A stretch of 64,000 nt of DNA from assembly GCA_022842185.1 (NCBI GenBank), contig JALHQB010000019.1:1-64000 (forward strand), written 5' to 3'. This DNA is from Acetobacteraceae bacterium (GTDB taxonomy: Bacteria; Pseudomonadota; Alphaproteobacteria; Acetobacterales; Acetobacteraceae). The notes beneath the pieces are model-generated. The model searched no databases. It saw nothing but the letters and a program-made list of their open reading frames with translations, and was not told the origin of the DNA. Made by a program: the position numbers and the translations under genes. How positions within the stretch are numbered: the first letter of the stretch is position 1; the number at the start of each line of letters is the position of its first letter. Positions 7,625-15,668 of this stretch are shown here, one piece after another.

Positions 7625-8865
7625 GGCTGATCATCGACCTGGCGCGCGGGATGTTGTCGCGGCGGCGGCGGCAGACGCTGGTCAGCGTGCTCGGCGTGGC
7701 CCTCGGCGTCGCGTTCTTCATCGCCATCACATCGATCATGCGTGGCTTCCAGACGTACTTCATCCAGCAGGTGATCGACGTTCAGCCGCATATCGTCATC
7801 AAGGACGAAACCCGCAACCCGACCGTGCAGGCCGCGCAGCTCGCACTGCCGGATGGTGCGGTGTCGGTCAATGGCGTGAAGCCGATCGACCGCGTGCGCG
7901 GGATTCGCGCGGCGGGGGAAAAGCTCGCGATGCTTGAAGCGATCCCCGGCGCCGCCGCCGCGCCGATCCTGACCGGCGCGGCGTTGCTGCGATATGGATC
8001 GCGCGATGTCTCCATCACCGTCACCGGCATTGACCCGGCGCGCTACGCCCGCGTGGCGAACATCGAAAAAGACATGCTGCATGGCCGGCTGGACGATCTG
8101 CGCTCGACCGCCAATGGCCTGATCATCGGTGACACGCTGGCATTGCGCCTGGGCGTGCAGCTCGGCGATACTGTCGTCGCTGTATCGCCGCGTGGCGTTT
8201 CGCTGCAGATGAAGATCGTCGGGCTGTTCCACACCGGCCTTGCCACGCTCGACCAATCCGCAGGCTATGTGCTGCTCAAGGTCAACCAGGTCCTGCAGGA
8301 CCGCCCCAATGTGGTGAACCAGATCCTGCTGCGTCTGGCCGATGTGACGCAGGCCGAGCCGCTGGCGCGCGACATCGAATCGCGTTTCGGCGAACGCACC
8401 GAAAGCTGGGAGGAGCAGAACCGCAACATCCTCACGGTCTTCGTCATCCAGAACGCCATCATGTACAGCGTGACCGGGGCGATCCTGCTGGTCGCGGCCT
8501 TCGGCATCTACAACATCATCTCGACCGTGGTGTTCGAGAAGACACGCGACATCGCCATCCTGAAATCGCTCGGCTTCACCGAAGGCGACATCCAGCTGCT
8601 GTTCCTGGTCCAGGGGCTAATCGCCGGGTTCCTGGGCGCCGTGCTCGGTTGCCTGATCGGGCAGGTGATGATCGAAGGCCTGGCCCAGCTTCGCTTCAGC
8701 AGCGAGACGCCGGCCGGCAACGACCGCTTCCTGCTGGCGCGGGACTGGCGCATCTATGCCATCGCCTCGGCCTTCGCGATGGTATCGGCGGCGCTCGCCG
8801 CGGTCATCCCGGCACGCCGGGCCGCACGGCTGGATCCGGTGCAGATCGTGCGCGGGGCGGCGTGA
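7621..8865 (+). CDS. FtsX/MacB-type ABC transporter permease
   Basis: The 414-aa protein has the MacB/LolCE layout: a first membrane helix near 20-40, a large periplasmic MacB_PCD domain (about 45-270), then three membrane helices in the FtsX domain (about 285-310, 330-360, 380-400). The motif VFEKTRDIAILKSLGFTEGD between helices 2 and 3 is typical of FtsX permeases. Together with the adaptor upstream and the ATPase downstream (both overlapping by 4 bp) it forms a tripartite efflux or lipid/peptide export pump. The substrate cannot be read from sequence. Confidence 0.9.
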   Translation: MRLIIDLARGMLSRRRRQTLVSVLGVALGVAFFIAITSIMRGFQTYFIQQVIDVQPHIVIKDETRNPTVQAAQLALPDGAVSVNGVKPIDRVRGIRAAGEKLAMLEAIPGAAAAPILTGAALLRYGSRDVSITVTGIDPARYARVANIEKDMLHGRLDDLRSTANGLIIGDTLALRLGVQLGDTVVAVSPRGVSLQMKIVGLFHTGLATLDQSAGYVLLKVNQVLQDRPNVVNQILLRLADVTQAEPLARDIESRFGERTESWEEQNRNILTVFVIQNAIMYSVTGAILLVAAFGIYNIISTVVFEKTRDIAILKSLGFTEGDIQLLFLVQGLIAGFLGAVLGCLIGQVMIEGLAQLRFSSETPAGNDRFLLARDWRIYAIASAFAMVSAALAAVIPARRAARLDPVQIVRGAA

Positions 8866-9542
8866 CCGCGCTGCTCACCGCGCATGGCATGGCACGAACC
8901 CTGCCGGAGGGCGTCACCCTCGTGACCGATATCGACCTCGTCATCCAAGGCGGGGAATTTGTCGCGATCACGGGACCGTCCGGGTCAGGCAAGTCGTCGC
9001 TGTTGTATCTGCTCGGCCTGCTCGACCGGCCGAGTGCGGGGCGCATCCTGTTCGAAGGTCAGGACACCGCGGCCCTGTCCGCGTCGGACCTCGCGGCGCT
9101 GCGCCTCGCGCGGCTCGGCTTCGTCTTCCAGTTCCATTTCCTGCTGCCGGAATTCACAGCCCTCGACAATGTGCTGATCCCGATCCGGCGCCGTGGCGCG
9201 CTGAAGCCCACAGCCGCTGAGGCGCGGGCGCGGATGCTGCTCGATGCGCTGGGGCTTGGTGCCGCCGCCGAGAAGCTGCCCGAACAACTCTCGGGCGGCA
9301 TGCGCCAGCGCGTGGCAGTGGCGCGCGCGCTGGCGAATGACCCCGTGCTGGTGCTGGCCGATGAACCGACCGGCAACCTCGACACCAGGAATGCGGCCGC
9401 GGTGTTCGACATCTTTGCCCGGCTGGCGGCCGAGGAAGGCCGCGCCGTGCTGGTGGTGACGCATGACGCGGAACTGGCCAAGCGCGCCACGCGCCGCGTT
9501 CACCTGGTGGATGGGCGGATCATCAGCGACGAGAAAACGTAG
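8862..9542 (+). CDS. ABC transporter ATPase (MacB/LolD-like)
   Basis: This 226-aa nucleotide-binding subunit has a Walker A motif (GPSGSGKSS, 38-46), a Q-loop (FQFHFLLPEF), the ABC signature (LSGGMRQRVAVARAL), Walker B (VLVLADEPTGNLD) and an H-loop (VVTHD). It energises the FtsX-type permease. The start is taken as GTG at 8862, which overlaps the permease stop (GTGA); the ATG at 8889 is an alternative that would shorten the protein by nine residues. The frame is open further upstream within the permease gene, but that is not coding. Confidence 0.92.
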   Translation: MTALLTAHGMARTLPEGVTLVTDIDLVIQGGEFVAITGPSGSGKSSLLYLLGLLDRPSAGRILFEGQDTAALSASDLAALRLARLGFVFQFHFLLPEFTALDNVLIPIRRRGALKPTAAEARARMLLDALGLGAAAEKLPEQLSGGMRQRVAVARALANDPVLVLADEPTGNLDTRNAAAVFDIFARLAAEEGRAVLVVTHDAELAKRATRRVHLVDGRIISDEKT

Positions 9543-9587
9543 TCGCCGCGCCTCGCCGGCAGCATGCCGGCGAAGCGGTCGCGCCGT

Positions 9588-10445
9588 TCAGGACGGGTCG
9601 TCCCGCAACTGCCCGCCATAGGCGCCGGCGACTGCCGCAACGAATGCGCCGATGACCATGGCCAGGGCGCCGAAAAGGGCGACGCGCATGGTGGTCTGGC
9701 GCGCGGTTTCGGCCGCTTGCCGCGCCTCGGTCGCCGCCTGCCGGGCGCGGTCGATCGTTTGGTCCACCCGGCGTCGCGCATCCTCCTCGGGAATACCGGC
9801 GCGGGTGGAGACGAGCTGCGCGAGGTAGGTGCGGTCCTCGGGCGGAACTTCGCCCGTCTGGAGGCCGTTGGCGAGGATCCGCGTGATCTCCGGCGCCACA
9901 TCAGGCCTCGCGGCATCCGGTGCCCCGGCGCCCGTCTGGGCCGGTCGCAACAGCGTATCCAACTGGTAGGCGCTGACAGGGCCGACCACCTCGGCCACGC
10001 CACCCGAGACCGCCGCAACGCCTCTCGCGCCCGCGCCAACAATGGTGCCGGCGGCGGAACCGAGCAGGGTGACCCCGACGATCGTCGCGAGTGCCCAGGT
10101 GAGCAGCCCGTGCGCCGTGTCGCGGAACAGCACCTCGTCACGCCTGCCGCCGGTCCATGGCGTCCGCAGGCGGCCGGCGACATAGCCGCCGAGGCCAGAG
10201 GAGATCCATTGCGTGACGATGAGCCAGATTGCTGTCCCGATCGCGAGGGTGCTGACGGTCGCCCCGTCGCCGCCCCATGGCGAGACCTGGGTGAGCCCGA
10301 TACCGGCGCCGATGAGCAGCAACACCAGGGTCGTCACGAGCGCCACGAGGCCGCCCGCGAGGATCGCGGCCCATGAAACCCCGGAGGTCGGGCGCTCCAC
10401 TGCCGCACCCGTGGTTGTGTCCACGGAACTTCTAAGGCCGCTCAT
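9588..10445 (-). CDS. Conserved multi-pass membrane protein, 285 aa
   Basis: The specific function is unknown. Two N-terminal membrane helices (about 24-48 and 65-95) and a third pair (about 115-150) are followed by a long polar helical region (about 165-250; Arg/Ala/Glu-rich, coiled-coil-like) and a C-terminal membrane helix (MRVALFGALAMVIGAFVAAV). It resembles alphaproteobacterial membrane proteins sometimes labelled PhnA-like, a name with no experimental meaning here. The start at 10445 (MSGLRSSVD) shares one base with the stop of the 24-aa peptide gene upstream (TGATG), so translation is probably coupled. Confidence 0.75.
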   Translation of the reverse strand: MSGLRSSVDTTTGAAVERPTSGVSWAAILAGGLVALVTTLVLLLIGAGIGLTQVSPWGGDGATVSTLAIGTAIWLIVTQWISSGLGGYVAGRLRTPWTGGRRDEVLFRDTAHGLLTWALATIVGVTLLGSAAGTIVGAGARGVAAVSGGVAEVVGPVSAYQLDTLLRPAQTGAGAPDAARPDVAPEITRILANGLQTGEVPPEDRTYLAQLVSTRAGIPEEDARRRVDQTIDRARQAATEARQAAETARQTTMRVALFGALAMVIGAFVAAVAGAYGGQLRDDPS

Positions 10446-10519
10446 CAAAACAGCAGGATCAAGAGAATGATGATGGGGATGGGTATGCCGAGAAGCCAGA
10501 GAAGGATGCCGCCAGCCAT
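10445..10519 (-). CDS. 24-aa hydrophobic membrane peptide
   Basis: The product is almost entirely one membrane helix: MAGGILLWLLGIPIPII followed by ILLILLF. Support for a real gene comes from a textbook ribosome binding site (AGGAGG, 7-nt spacing to the ATG at 10519), a stop that overlaps the next start as TGATG, and resemblance to very short proteins with an LLGxPIPIIIL core that I recall from other Proteobacteria. Stop-start coupling suggests it acts with, or controls the translation of, the following membrane protein. The function is unknown. Confidence 0.7.
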   Translation of the reverse strand: MAGGILLWLLGIPIPIIILLILLF

Positions 10520-10756
10520 GATGTCGCCTCCTGTTGTTCCGCGCAGCGGATCTAGGTCTTGAGCGAACGTCGGGGATCGCGGTGGGTTGCATCCCCCGGA
10601 GCCGGTCCAGGCGCGTACATACCCGGCCGGAGCGAGCACAGGCCCACTACGGTGTGCCGCCCCGCTTCGGCGTCCCGCGCGGCGCCCGCCTGCCGGGTGA
10701 AAGGAGAAAAATCGGCGCTGTCTGACAATCCGGCAGCGGAACCGGGCGTTCATCAA

Positions 10757-10778
10757 TATAGTTGACAAGGAAACTATA
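10757..10778 (+). promoter_or_regulatory. Palindromic operator and promoter of the MarR gene
   Basis: TATAGTT at 10757-10763 and AACTATA at 10772-10778 are perfect 7-bp arms with an 8-nt spacer, the size and symmetry of MarR-family operators. A TTGACA hexamer (10762-10767) sits inside it, suggesting the operator overlaps a -35 element, with the start codon at 10797. Autoregulation by the MarR protein is the simplest reading. The AT-rich island stands out in otherwise GC-rich DNA. Confidence 0.65.
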
Positions 10779-10796
10779 GCGACCTAACTGGCACCC

Positions 10797-11243
10797 ATGA
10801 TCCCCGCCCTGACGGACCATCTCGGCTATTGGCTGCGACTGGTCTCCAACCATGTCTCCCACCGCTTCGCGCGCCTGCTCGATGCGAAGGGTGTCACCGT
10901 CGCCGAATGGGTCGTGCTGCGCGAATTGCACGACGTGCCATCCCTGGCGCCGAGCCGCCTCGCCGAACGCATGGGCATGACGCGAGGCGCGATCAGCAAG
11001 CTTGCCGACCGCCTCATCGCCAAGTCGTTGGTCGATCGGCAGGACAATCCTGACGATGGCCGCGGCCACAGCCTGGCGCTGACCCCGGCCGGACGTCGGC
11101 TGGTGCCGGCCCTCGCCAGGCTGGCTGATGCGAATGACGCTGCCTGTTTCAAATCACTCACGCCCCGCGAACGCGCATCGATCGAAGCCGCGATGCGCAA
11201 GATTGTCGCTGCCCGCGGCTTGAAGAACATCCCCACCACCTGA
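10797..11243 (+). CDS. MarR-family transcriptional regulator
   Basis: The 148-aa protein has the MarR winged-helix layout: a dimerising N-terminal helix (HLGYWLRLVSNHVSHRFARL), a recognition segment (SRLAERMGMTRGAISKLADR), a wing (RQDNPDDGRGHSLALTPAGR) and a C-terminal dimerisation helix. Such regulators respond to small phenolics or oxidants. A palindrome just upstream indicates autoregulation, and the DUF1398 gene 12 bp downstream is likely in the same transcript and under the same control. Confidence 0.92.
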   Translation: MIPALTDHLGYWLRLVSNHVSHRFARLLDAKGVTVAEWVVLRELHDVPSLAPSRLAERMGMTRGAISKLADRLIAKSLVDRQDNPDDGRGHSLALTPAGRRLVPALARLADANDAACFKSLTPRERASIEAAMRKIVAARGLKNIPTT

Positions 11244-11255
11244 AGGAACATCGCC

Positions 11256-11657
11256 ATGGACGCTCAACGCATCAGCACCGCCGAGGCTTGCCTCGCCGCG
11301 GCCCATGACGGGTCGCTCGATTTCCCGACCATCGTCGGCCGCCTGATGGGTGCCGGCTTCGAAGGCTACACCGTGGATTATCGCCGCGGCACCTCGACCT
11401 ACTACCTCCCGGATGGGGACAGCGTGGAACTCCGCAATCACGTCCAGACTGGCGCGGTTGCCGAATCCTTCGCCATCCCCGTCGTGCAGGCGGCTATCCT
11501 GGAAGCCCAGACGCTTGCCCCCGGCTATACCTATCCCGGCTTCTGCCGGAAGGTCGCGGCGGCGGGCTGCGCCGGCTACATCGTCTCATTTCTCGGGCGG
11601 CGCGCGGTGTATTTCGGGCGCAACGCGGAGATGCATGTGGAGCACTTCCCGCAATAG
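11256..11657 (+). CDS. DUF1398 family protein
   Basis: This 133-aa cytoplasmic protein matches the DUF1398 pattern (YbcV-like): an N-terminal helix with ISTAEACLAAAHDGSLDFP, an aromatic block (GFEGYTVDYRRGTSTYYLPDG), and a second copy-like block (PGYTYPGFCRKVAAAGCAGY, then RRAVYFGR). The biochemical role of the family is unknown. It follows the MarR gene closely with a GAAGGA ribosome binding site, so it is probably the main target of that regulator. Confidence 0.82.
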   Translation: MDAQRISTAEACLAAAHDGSLDFPTIVGRLMGAGFEGYTVDYRRGTSTYYLPDGDSVELRNHVQTGAVAESFAIPVVQAAILEAQTLAPGYTYPGFCRKVAAAGCAGYIVSFLGRRAVYFGRNAEMHVEHFPQ

Positions 11658-11751
11658 GGCGCCTGGAACCATTGCCTGGGCGGGCATCGTCACGCCCCTG
11701 GAGGCGGGATCGGCCCTTGCACGCAGCCGGTGCGCCGATGCCCGCACCGGA

Positions 11752-12519
11752 TCACGCGCCTTCGGCAGGATCGTACATCACACCCGATGACGCGAAGCCG
11801 CCATCCACGTTCACAATCTGCCCGGTGATGAACGCGTTGTCGGTGCTGCACAGGAACGCCACCGCGGCCCCGACATCCTCCGGCGTGCCATATCGCTTCA
11901 CCGCCATGCGCCCCAGGAACGCGTCCCGCTGCCTCGGGCCATGGGCGGTGCGCGCCACCTGGGTGGGGCCGGGGGCCACGCCATTCACCAATATGCCATG
12001 CGGGGCGAGTTCCACCGCCAGCACGCGCGTCAGCATCTCGATACCGCCCTTGCTGGCGCCATAGGCCGCGCGCCCGGTGCCGCCGAACTGCCCCGATACG
12101 GAGGAGATCGTGACGATCCGCCCGCCGGCATCTGGTGCGGCGGCCATCGCGCGCCCCGCCGCGCGTGCTGTCAGGAAGCAACCGACGAGATTGACGCGCA
12201 ACACACGTTCGAAGGCGTCGAGCGTCATCTCCAGTACCGGTACGCGGTCGGTAATCCCGGCATTGCAGACCGCGACCCGCAGCCGCCCGAAGCGGCGCTC
12301 GGCCTCGGCCACCGCGGCATCGACCGATGCTTCATCTGTCACATCCATCCGCCACGGGGCGGCAGTGCCGCCGGCGGCGGTGATGTCGGCCGCCACCCGG
12401 GCCGCGGCGGCTTCGTTGATGTCGGCAACCAGGACCGCCGCGCCATCATGCGCCAGCCGCCTGGCGATGCCTTCGCCGATGCCCGACCCGCCGCCGGTGA
12501 CGATTGCCGCGCGGGTCAC
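11752..12519 (-). CDS. Short-chain dehydrogenase/reductase
   Basis: The 255-aa NAD(P)-dependent oxidoreductase has the classical SDR motifs: cofactor loop TGGGSGIG (8-15), Asp33 after beta-2 (favouring NAD), NAG (86-88), and the catalytic Ser140, Tyr153 and Lys157 (YGASK). It overlaps the upstream cyclase-family gene by 4 bp (ATGA) and is the last gene of a three-gene leftward operon with a Bug binding protein. A role in oxidising a hydroxylated carboxylic acid brought in by that system is an inference. Confidence 0.92.
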   Translation of the reverse strand: MTRAAIVTGGGSGIGEGIARRLAHDGAAVLVADINEAAAARVAADITAAGGTAAPWRMDVTDEASVDAAVAEAERRFGRLRVAVCNAGITDRVPVLEMTLDAFERVLRVNLVGCFLTARAAGRAMAAAPDAGGRIVTISSVSGQFGGTGRAAYGASKGGIEMLTRVLAVELAPHGILVNGVAPGPTQVARTAHGPRQRDAFLGRMAVKRYGTPEDVGAAVAFLCSTDNAFITGQIVNVDGGFASSGVMYDPAEGA

Positions 12520-13190
12520 GTCGCGTCCTCGATCGCGATGACACGCGCCGGTGCGCCGTCGCTATCGGGGATCTTCACCGGCAGGCCGATCACCTGATTC
12601 CGCGCCTGCGTCAGCGCACCCAAGTTGCACAGATATTCGAACATGATGATGCCGCGCGCCAGCAGGTGAAAATGCGTCACATGCTCGGGCAGCGGCGGAC
12701 GCGGCTCGCCGGTCAGGAAGTTGCGGATGCAATGGTCCTGCGGAAAGTCGAAGCCGACCGCCTTGATGCCGCGCTCCCGCAGCCAGATCGAACCCTCCGC
12801 CGTCATCCACGGCGCCTGTCGCCAGAAATCCTCGCTGTCGAGGCTCGCGCGCTCATCCCATCGGGTGCGCACCAACACGAAGTCACCGCGCTGGATATGC
12901 GCGCCAGCGGCGGCCAGGTGCGCGCCTGAAATCGCCGTATTCGCCGGCACGTCCGACACGTCGACAACGGCGCCCGGCCCGACCGTCATGTCCAGCGTGA
13001 TGGCGTCCGTCGTGAAGCCCTGCGGGTCCACATGGCGCGGGCTGTCCATATGGGTGAAGGCGTGGACGTTCCACCCCGCCCAGGTCGCCTGACCGCCGCC
13101 GGTGTCATGCGTCTTGGCGAAACGACGTTCGACGGGCCAGCGGAAATGGCCGGTGCGCACCTGGGTCGAGAGATCGATCAGCCGCGCCAC
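12516..13190 (-). CDS. Cyclase/kynurenine-formamidase-like hydrolase
   Basis: The 224-aa protein belongs to the cyclase family (PF04199, metal-dependent hydrolases including KynB and isatin hydrolase). The metal-binding motif is visible as HAFTHMDSPRH (His43, His47, Asp49, His53). The family opens amides or cyclic amides. It starts 3 bp after the Bug gene stop and overlaps the SDR start by 4 bp, so the three are one transcriptional unit. With kyn genes absent nearby, assignment as true arylformamidase is not supported; a different amide or lactone substrate is equally likely. Confidence 0.85.
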   Translation of the reverse strand: MARLIDLSTQVRTGHFRWPVERRFAKTHDTGGGQATWAGWNVHAFTHMDSPRHVDPQGFTTDAITLDMTVGPGAVVDVSDVPANTAISGAHLAAAGAHIQRGDFVLVRTRWDERASLDSEDFWRQAPWMTAEGSIWLRERGIKAVGFDFPQDHCIRNFLTGEPRPPLPEHVTHFHLLARGIIMFEYLCNLGALTQARNQVIGLPVKIPDSDGAPARVIAIEDAT

Positions 13191-13193
13191 GTC

Positions 13194-14162
13194 TCAACCA
13201 TCCTTCCAAGGGCGCCGCGCCCACAGCCCGCGCAGCGCGGCATCCGAATCCCACACGATCCGATAGGTGTCCTCGGCGGATCGGTATTGCAGCGGGATGA
13301 ACAGGCGCTCCGCCTCGGCAATCCAGGCCGGGTCGCGCATCGTCCCGGCCAGCATCGCCTGCAACCGCGCCAGGATCGGGGTGGGTGTCGCCACGGGCGC
13401 GACCATGGACCGCACCACGCCGGTGTCGATCGGAAACCCTGCTTCGGCGAAGGTCGGTACATCGGGGGTCATCGCGAAGCGTGCCGGCCCTGCGGCGGCC
13501 AGCGCCCTGACGCGACCTTCGCGCATCATCCCCACGCTTTCGCCCATGTTCATCGAGGCGATCTGGATATGCCCGCCGATCAGCGCCGTCACGGTCGGCG
13601 CCTGGCCGGCGAAGGGCACGTGGTTGAGGCGCACGCCGGCCGCGTTCTCGAATTCGATCATCAGCAGGTGGTCGTCCGACCCGATGCCGGCGGTGCCGAC
13701 CGCGATCGCGCCTGGCGCCGCCTGCGCTGCGCGCACCAGATCCGCCACCGTGCGGATCGGGCTGTTGGGCGCCACGAAGAAGCCGCCGGGGTCCGCCACC
13801 ACCGAACCCAGGAAGGCGAAGTCGCGCAGCGAATACCGCGGCGTCCGCTCGATCGTGATGGTCTGCAAGCTGGGCGTGATGACGGTGCCGATCGTGTATC
13901 CGTCCGGCGCCGCCTGGGCCATGGCGGTGTAGCCGATCTCGCCGCCGGCGCCGCCGCGGTTCACCACCACGAAGCGCGCACCGGGCAGGTGCTTCTCGAA
14001 GAACGGGATCATGGCCCGGATGTTGATGTCCGTGCCGCCGCCGGGCGGGAAGGGGACAAGGACCTGGATCGGCCGTTCGCCCGGCCAGCCGCCCTGCGCG
14101 AAGGCCGGCGCAGTCGCCCCAATGAGGCCCGCGGCGATCATGCCGCGACGTGTTGCATTCAT
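13194..14162 (-). CDS. Bug/TctC-family periplasmic substrate-binding protein
   Basis: This 322-aa protein binds carboxylated solutes in the periplasm. The signal peptide is MNATRRGMIAAGLIGATAPAFA, with twin Arg. The family core follows: RPIQVLVPFPPGGGTDINIR, a GGAGGEIGYTAMAQAAPDGY block, and the conserved TPDVPTFAEAGF motif near 240. The ATG at 14162 is chosen for a GGAGG 9 nt upstream and for the signal peptide; upstream codons are not signal-like. No TctA/TctB membrane partners are adjacent, as is common for Bug proteins. It heads an operon with cyclase and SDR genes, so it probably delivers their substrate. Confidence 0.9.
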   Translation of the reverse strand: MNATRRGMIAAGLIGATAPAFAQGGWPGERPIQVLVPFPPGGGTDINIRAMIPFFEKHLPGARFVVVNRGGAGGEIGYTAMAQAAPDGYTIGTVITPSLQTITIERTPRYSLRDFAFLGSVVADPGGFFVAPNSPIRTVADLVRAAQAAPGAIAVGTAGIGSDDHLLMIEFENAAGVRLNHVPFAGQAPTVTALIGGHIQIASMNMGESVGMMREGRVRALAAAGPARFAMTPDVPTFAEAGFPIDTGVVRSMVAPVATPTPILARLQAMLAGTMRDPAWIAEAERLFIPLQYRSAEDTYRIVWDSDAALRGLWARRPWKDG

Positions 14163-14289
14163 CGCTGGTGTCCTCCCGCCCGGCACCACCGGGCGCCGCA
14201 GACGCACCGAGGCTAGAGCAGTTCGCGCCTGGCGGAAATCGACCAGGCGCGTCGCCGCCCACGGCGTCTTATCCGCGACGCGGTAACGC

Positions 14290-15132
14290 TCAACCCCGCG
14301 CCGTCGCCGCCAGCAACCCGCCGCCCGCGACCAGCACCGCCGCGACGGCGATCCGCCAGGTCAGCACGCCGTCACCCGCCGCCACCAGAAGCAGCGTCGA
14401 GACCACCGGCACCGCATAGGCCAGCGTGCCGAGCAGCCGTGGGTCGCCGCGCTTCATCCCCGCATCCCACAGGAAGAACGCGGCCCCCAACGGCCCGGCA
14501 CCGAGCAGCAGGATGGCGATCCATTGCCGCGCATCGGGCCGTACCGATGTCTCGAACACGCTATGCGCGATCCCTGCCAGGATCGCGGCGGCGATGCAGA
14601 ATCCGGCCAGTGCCTCGGTCGGCACCGCCGCCATCCGCTTCGACGTGACCGAATAAACCGCCCACACCACCGCGCAGCCCACCGCCGCGGCAAAGCCCGC
14701 GGCCGCGCCCGGCGGAAAGGACGCGCCGGCGCCCACCAGCAGCGCACAGCCCGCGAAGCCCAGGCCCGCGCCGATGACGCGACGTCCGCCCAGCGGCAGG
14801 CCCAGGATCGGTGCCGACAGCAGCACGATCAGCAGCGGCCATAGATAGTTGAGAAGATTCGCCTCGATGGCCGGCGCCCATGCCAGCGCCACGAAGTACA
14901 GTGCGTGATAACCAAACAACCCGCCGACGCCATGCGCCCAGGCGATCGGTTCCTGGCGCAGCAGCCCCAGGCCCCCGCGCATGGCCACCACGCCCAACGC
15001 CAAGAACCCGCCGGCGCCCAGCGCCATGGCCGTGAGTTGTAGTGGTGGAACATCATTCGCCATCCGCGCGAGTAACGCCAGAAATGACCAAAGAATGACG
15101 GCACCGCAGCCGGCAATGGTGGCGTGGGACAT
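14290..15132 (-). CDS. EamA/DMT-superfamily transporter (YddG-like)
   Basis: The 280-aa inner-membrane protein has ten predicted membrane helices in two EamA repeats, with WSFLALLARMANDVPPLQL near the start and VYSVTSKRMAAVPTEAL in the second half. The NLLNYLWPLLIVLLS segment resembles YddG-type aromatic amino-acid exporters, so metabolite efflux is likely. The ATG at 15132 (MSHATIAG) is preferred over one 33 bp upstream because it begins directly before the first helix. It is divergent from the PF04020-like membrane protein gene and shares a palindrome-containing 165-bp upstream region with it. Confidence 0.88.
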   Translation of the reverse strand: MSHATIAGCGAVILWSFLALLARMANDVPPLQLTAMALGAGGFLALGVVAMRGGLGLLRQEPIAWAHGVGGLFGYHALYFVALAWAPAIEANLLNYLWPLLIVLLSAPILGLPLGGRRVIGAGLGFAGCALLVGAGASFPPGAAAGFAAAVGCAVVWAVYSVTSKRMAAVPTEALAGFCIAAAILAGIAHSVFETSVRPDARQWIAILLLGAGPLGAAFFLWDAGMKRGDPRLLGTLAYAVPVVSTLLLVAAGDGVLTWRIAVAAVLVAGGGLLAATARG

Positions 15133-15248
15133 TTGATCCAGGGCAGAATGAGGGAGCGTCCGCAACTACCGCTTTCGTCTAGGGCAGAAACCGCCCAGGG
15201 GGAATGTCTCGGAAGTAGCGATGTGAGACTGAAACACAACCGGGGCGG

Positions 15249-15265
15249 GTTTCAAGATTTGAAAC
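15249..15265 (+). promoter_or_regulatory. Perfect palindrome between divergent genes
   Basis: GTTTCAA and TTGAAAC are 7-bp arms around GAT. A related GACTGAAAC occurs about 25 bp upstream, so there may be two half-site clusters. It lies 32 bp upstream of the start of the PF04020-like gene and between two divergent genes, as expected for an operator. The regulator is not identified. Confidence 0.45.
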
Positions 15266-15296
15266 TCAACCCGGGGGCCGGAGAAGACTGGGGGAG

Positions 15297-15641
15297 ATGA
15301 TCGGATTCATTGTTCGCACCGCAATCACGGCGGTCGCGTTGTGGGTTGCGGTGTCAATCGTGCCGGGGCTCGAAGCGAATGACGTTCGAACGCTGCTGCT
15401 CGCGGCAATCGTGCTCGGCATTGTGAACGCCATCGTGCGGCCCGTTGCGGTGGTGTTGTCGATCCCCGTCACCATCTTGACCTTCGGCTTGTTCCTGCTG
15501 GTTGTGAATGCAGGGATGCTGTCGCTTGTTGCCTGGCTGGTGCCCGCCTTCACGGTCGCCGGTTTCGCCGCGGCGCTATTCGGTTCCGTTGTCATCTCGA
15601 TCGTCTCCGCGACGATCAATGGGGCGCTGACCACGGGGTAA
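15297..15641 (+). CDS. Four-helix membrane protein, PF04020-like ('phage holin family')
   Basis: The 114-aa protein has four membrane helices (about 3-22, 30-50, 55-80, 85-110) with the motif GIVNAIVRPVAVVLSIPVTI and a following TFGLFLLVVNAG that characterise PF04020/YvlD-like proteins. The 'holin' label is historical; no phage genes surround it. GGGGGAG upstream of the ATG at 15297 is a good ribosome binding site. It ends 27 bp before the RTX-dehydrogenase gene, so the two may be co-transcribed. Confidence 0.85.
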   Translation: MIGFIVRTAITAVALWVAVSIVPGLEANDVRTLLLAAIVLGIVNAIVRPVAVVLSIPVTILTFGLFLLVVNAGMLSLVAWLVPAFTVAGFAAALFGSVVISIVSATINGALTTG

Positions 15642-15668
15642 CGTCAAAAAATTGGGGGGACCAGATCG

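Noticed and set aside
9588..10445. Assigning a phosphonate role to the 'PhnA-like' membrane protein
   Set aside because: It has several membrane helices and no zinc-ribbon or phosphonoacetate hydrolase motif; the label seems to be an annotation carry-over.
12516..13190. Naming the cyclase-family gene kynB
   Set aside because: The metal motif is shared by a broad family and no tryptophan-degradation genes are adjacent, so the specific name is unsupported.
15297..15641. Reading the 'phage holin' family gene as evidence of a prophage
   Set aside because: PF04020 proteins are common chromosomal membrane proteins, and no capsid, tail, terminase or lysis gene is nearby.
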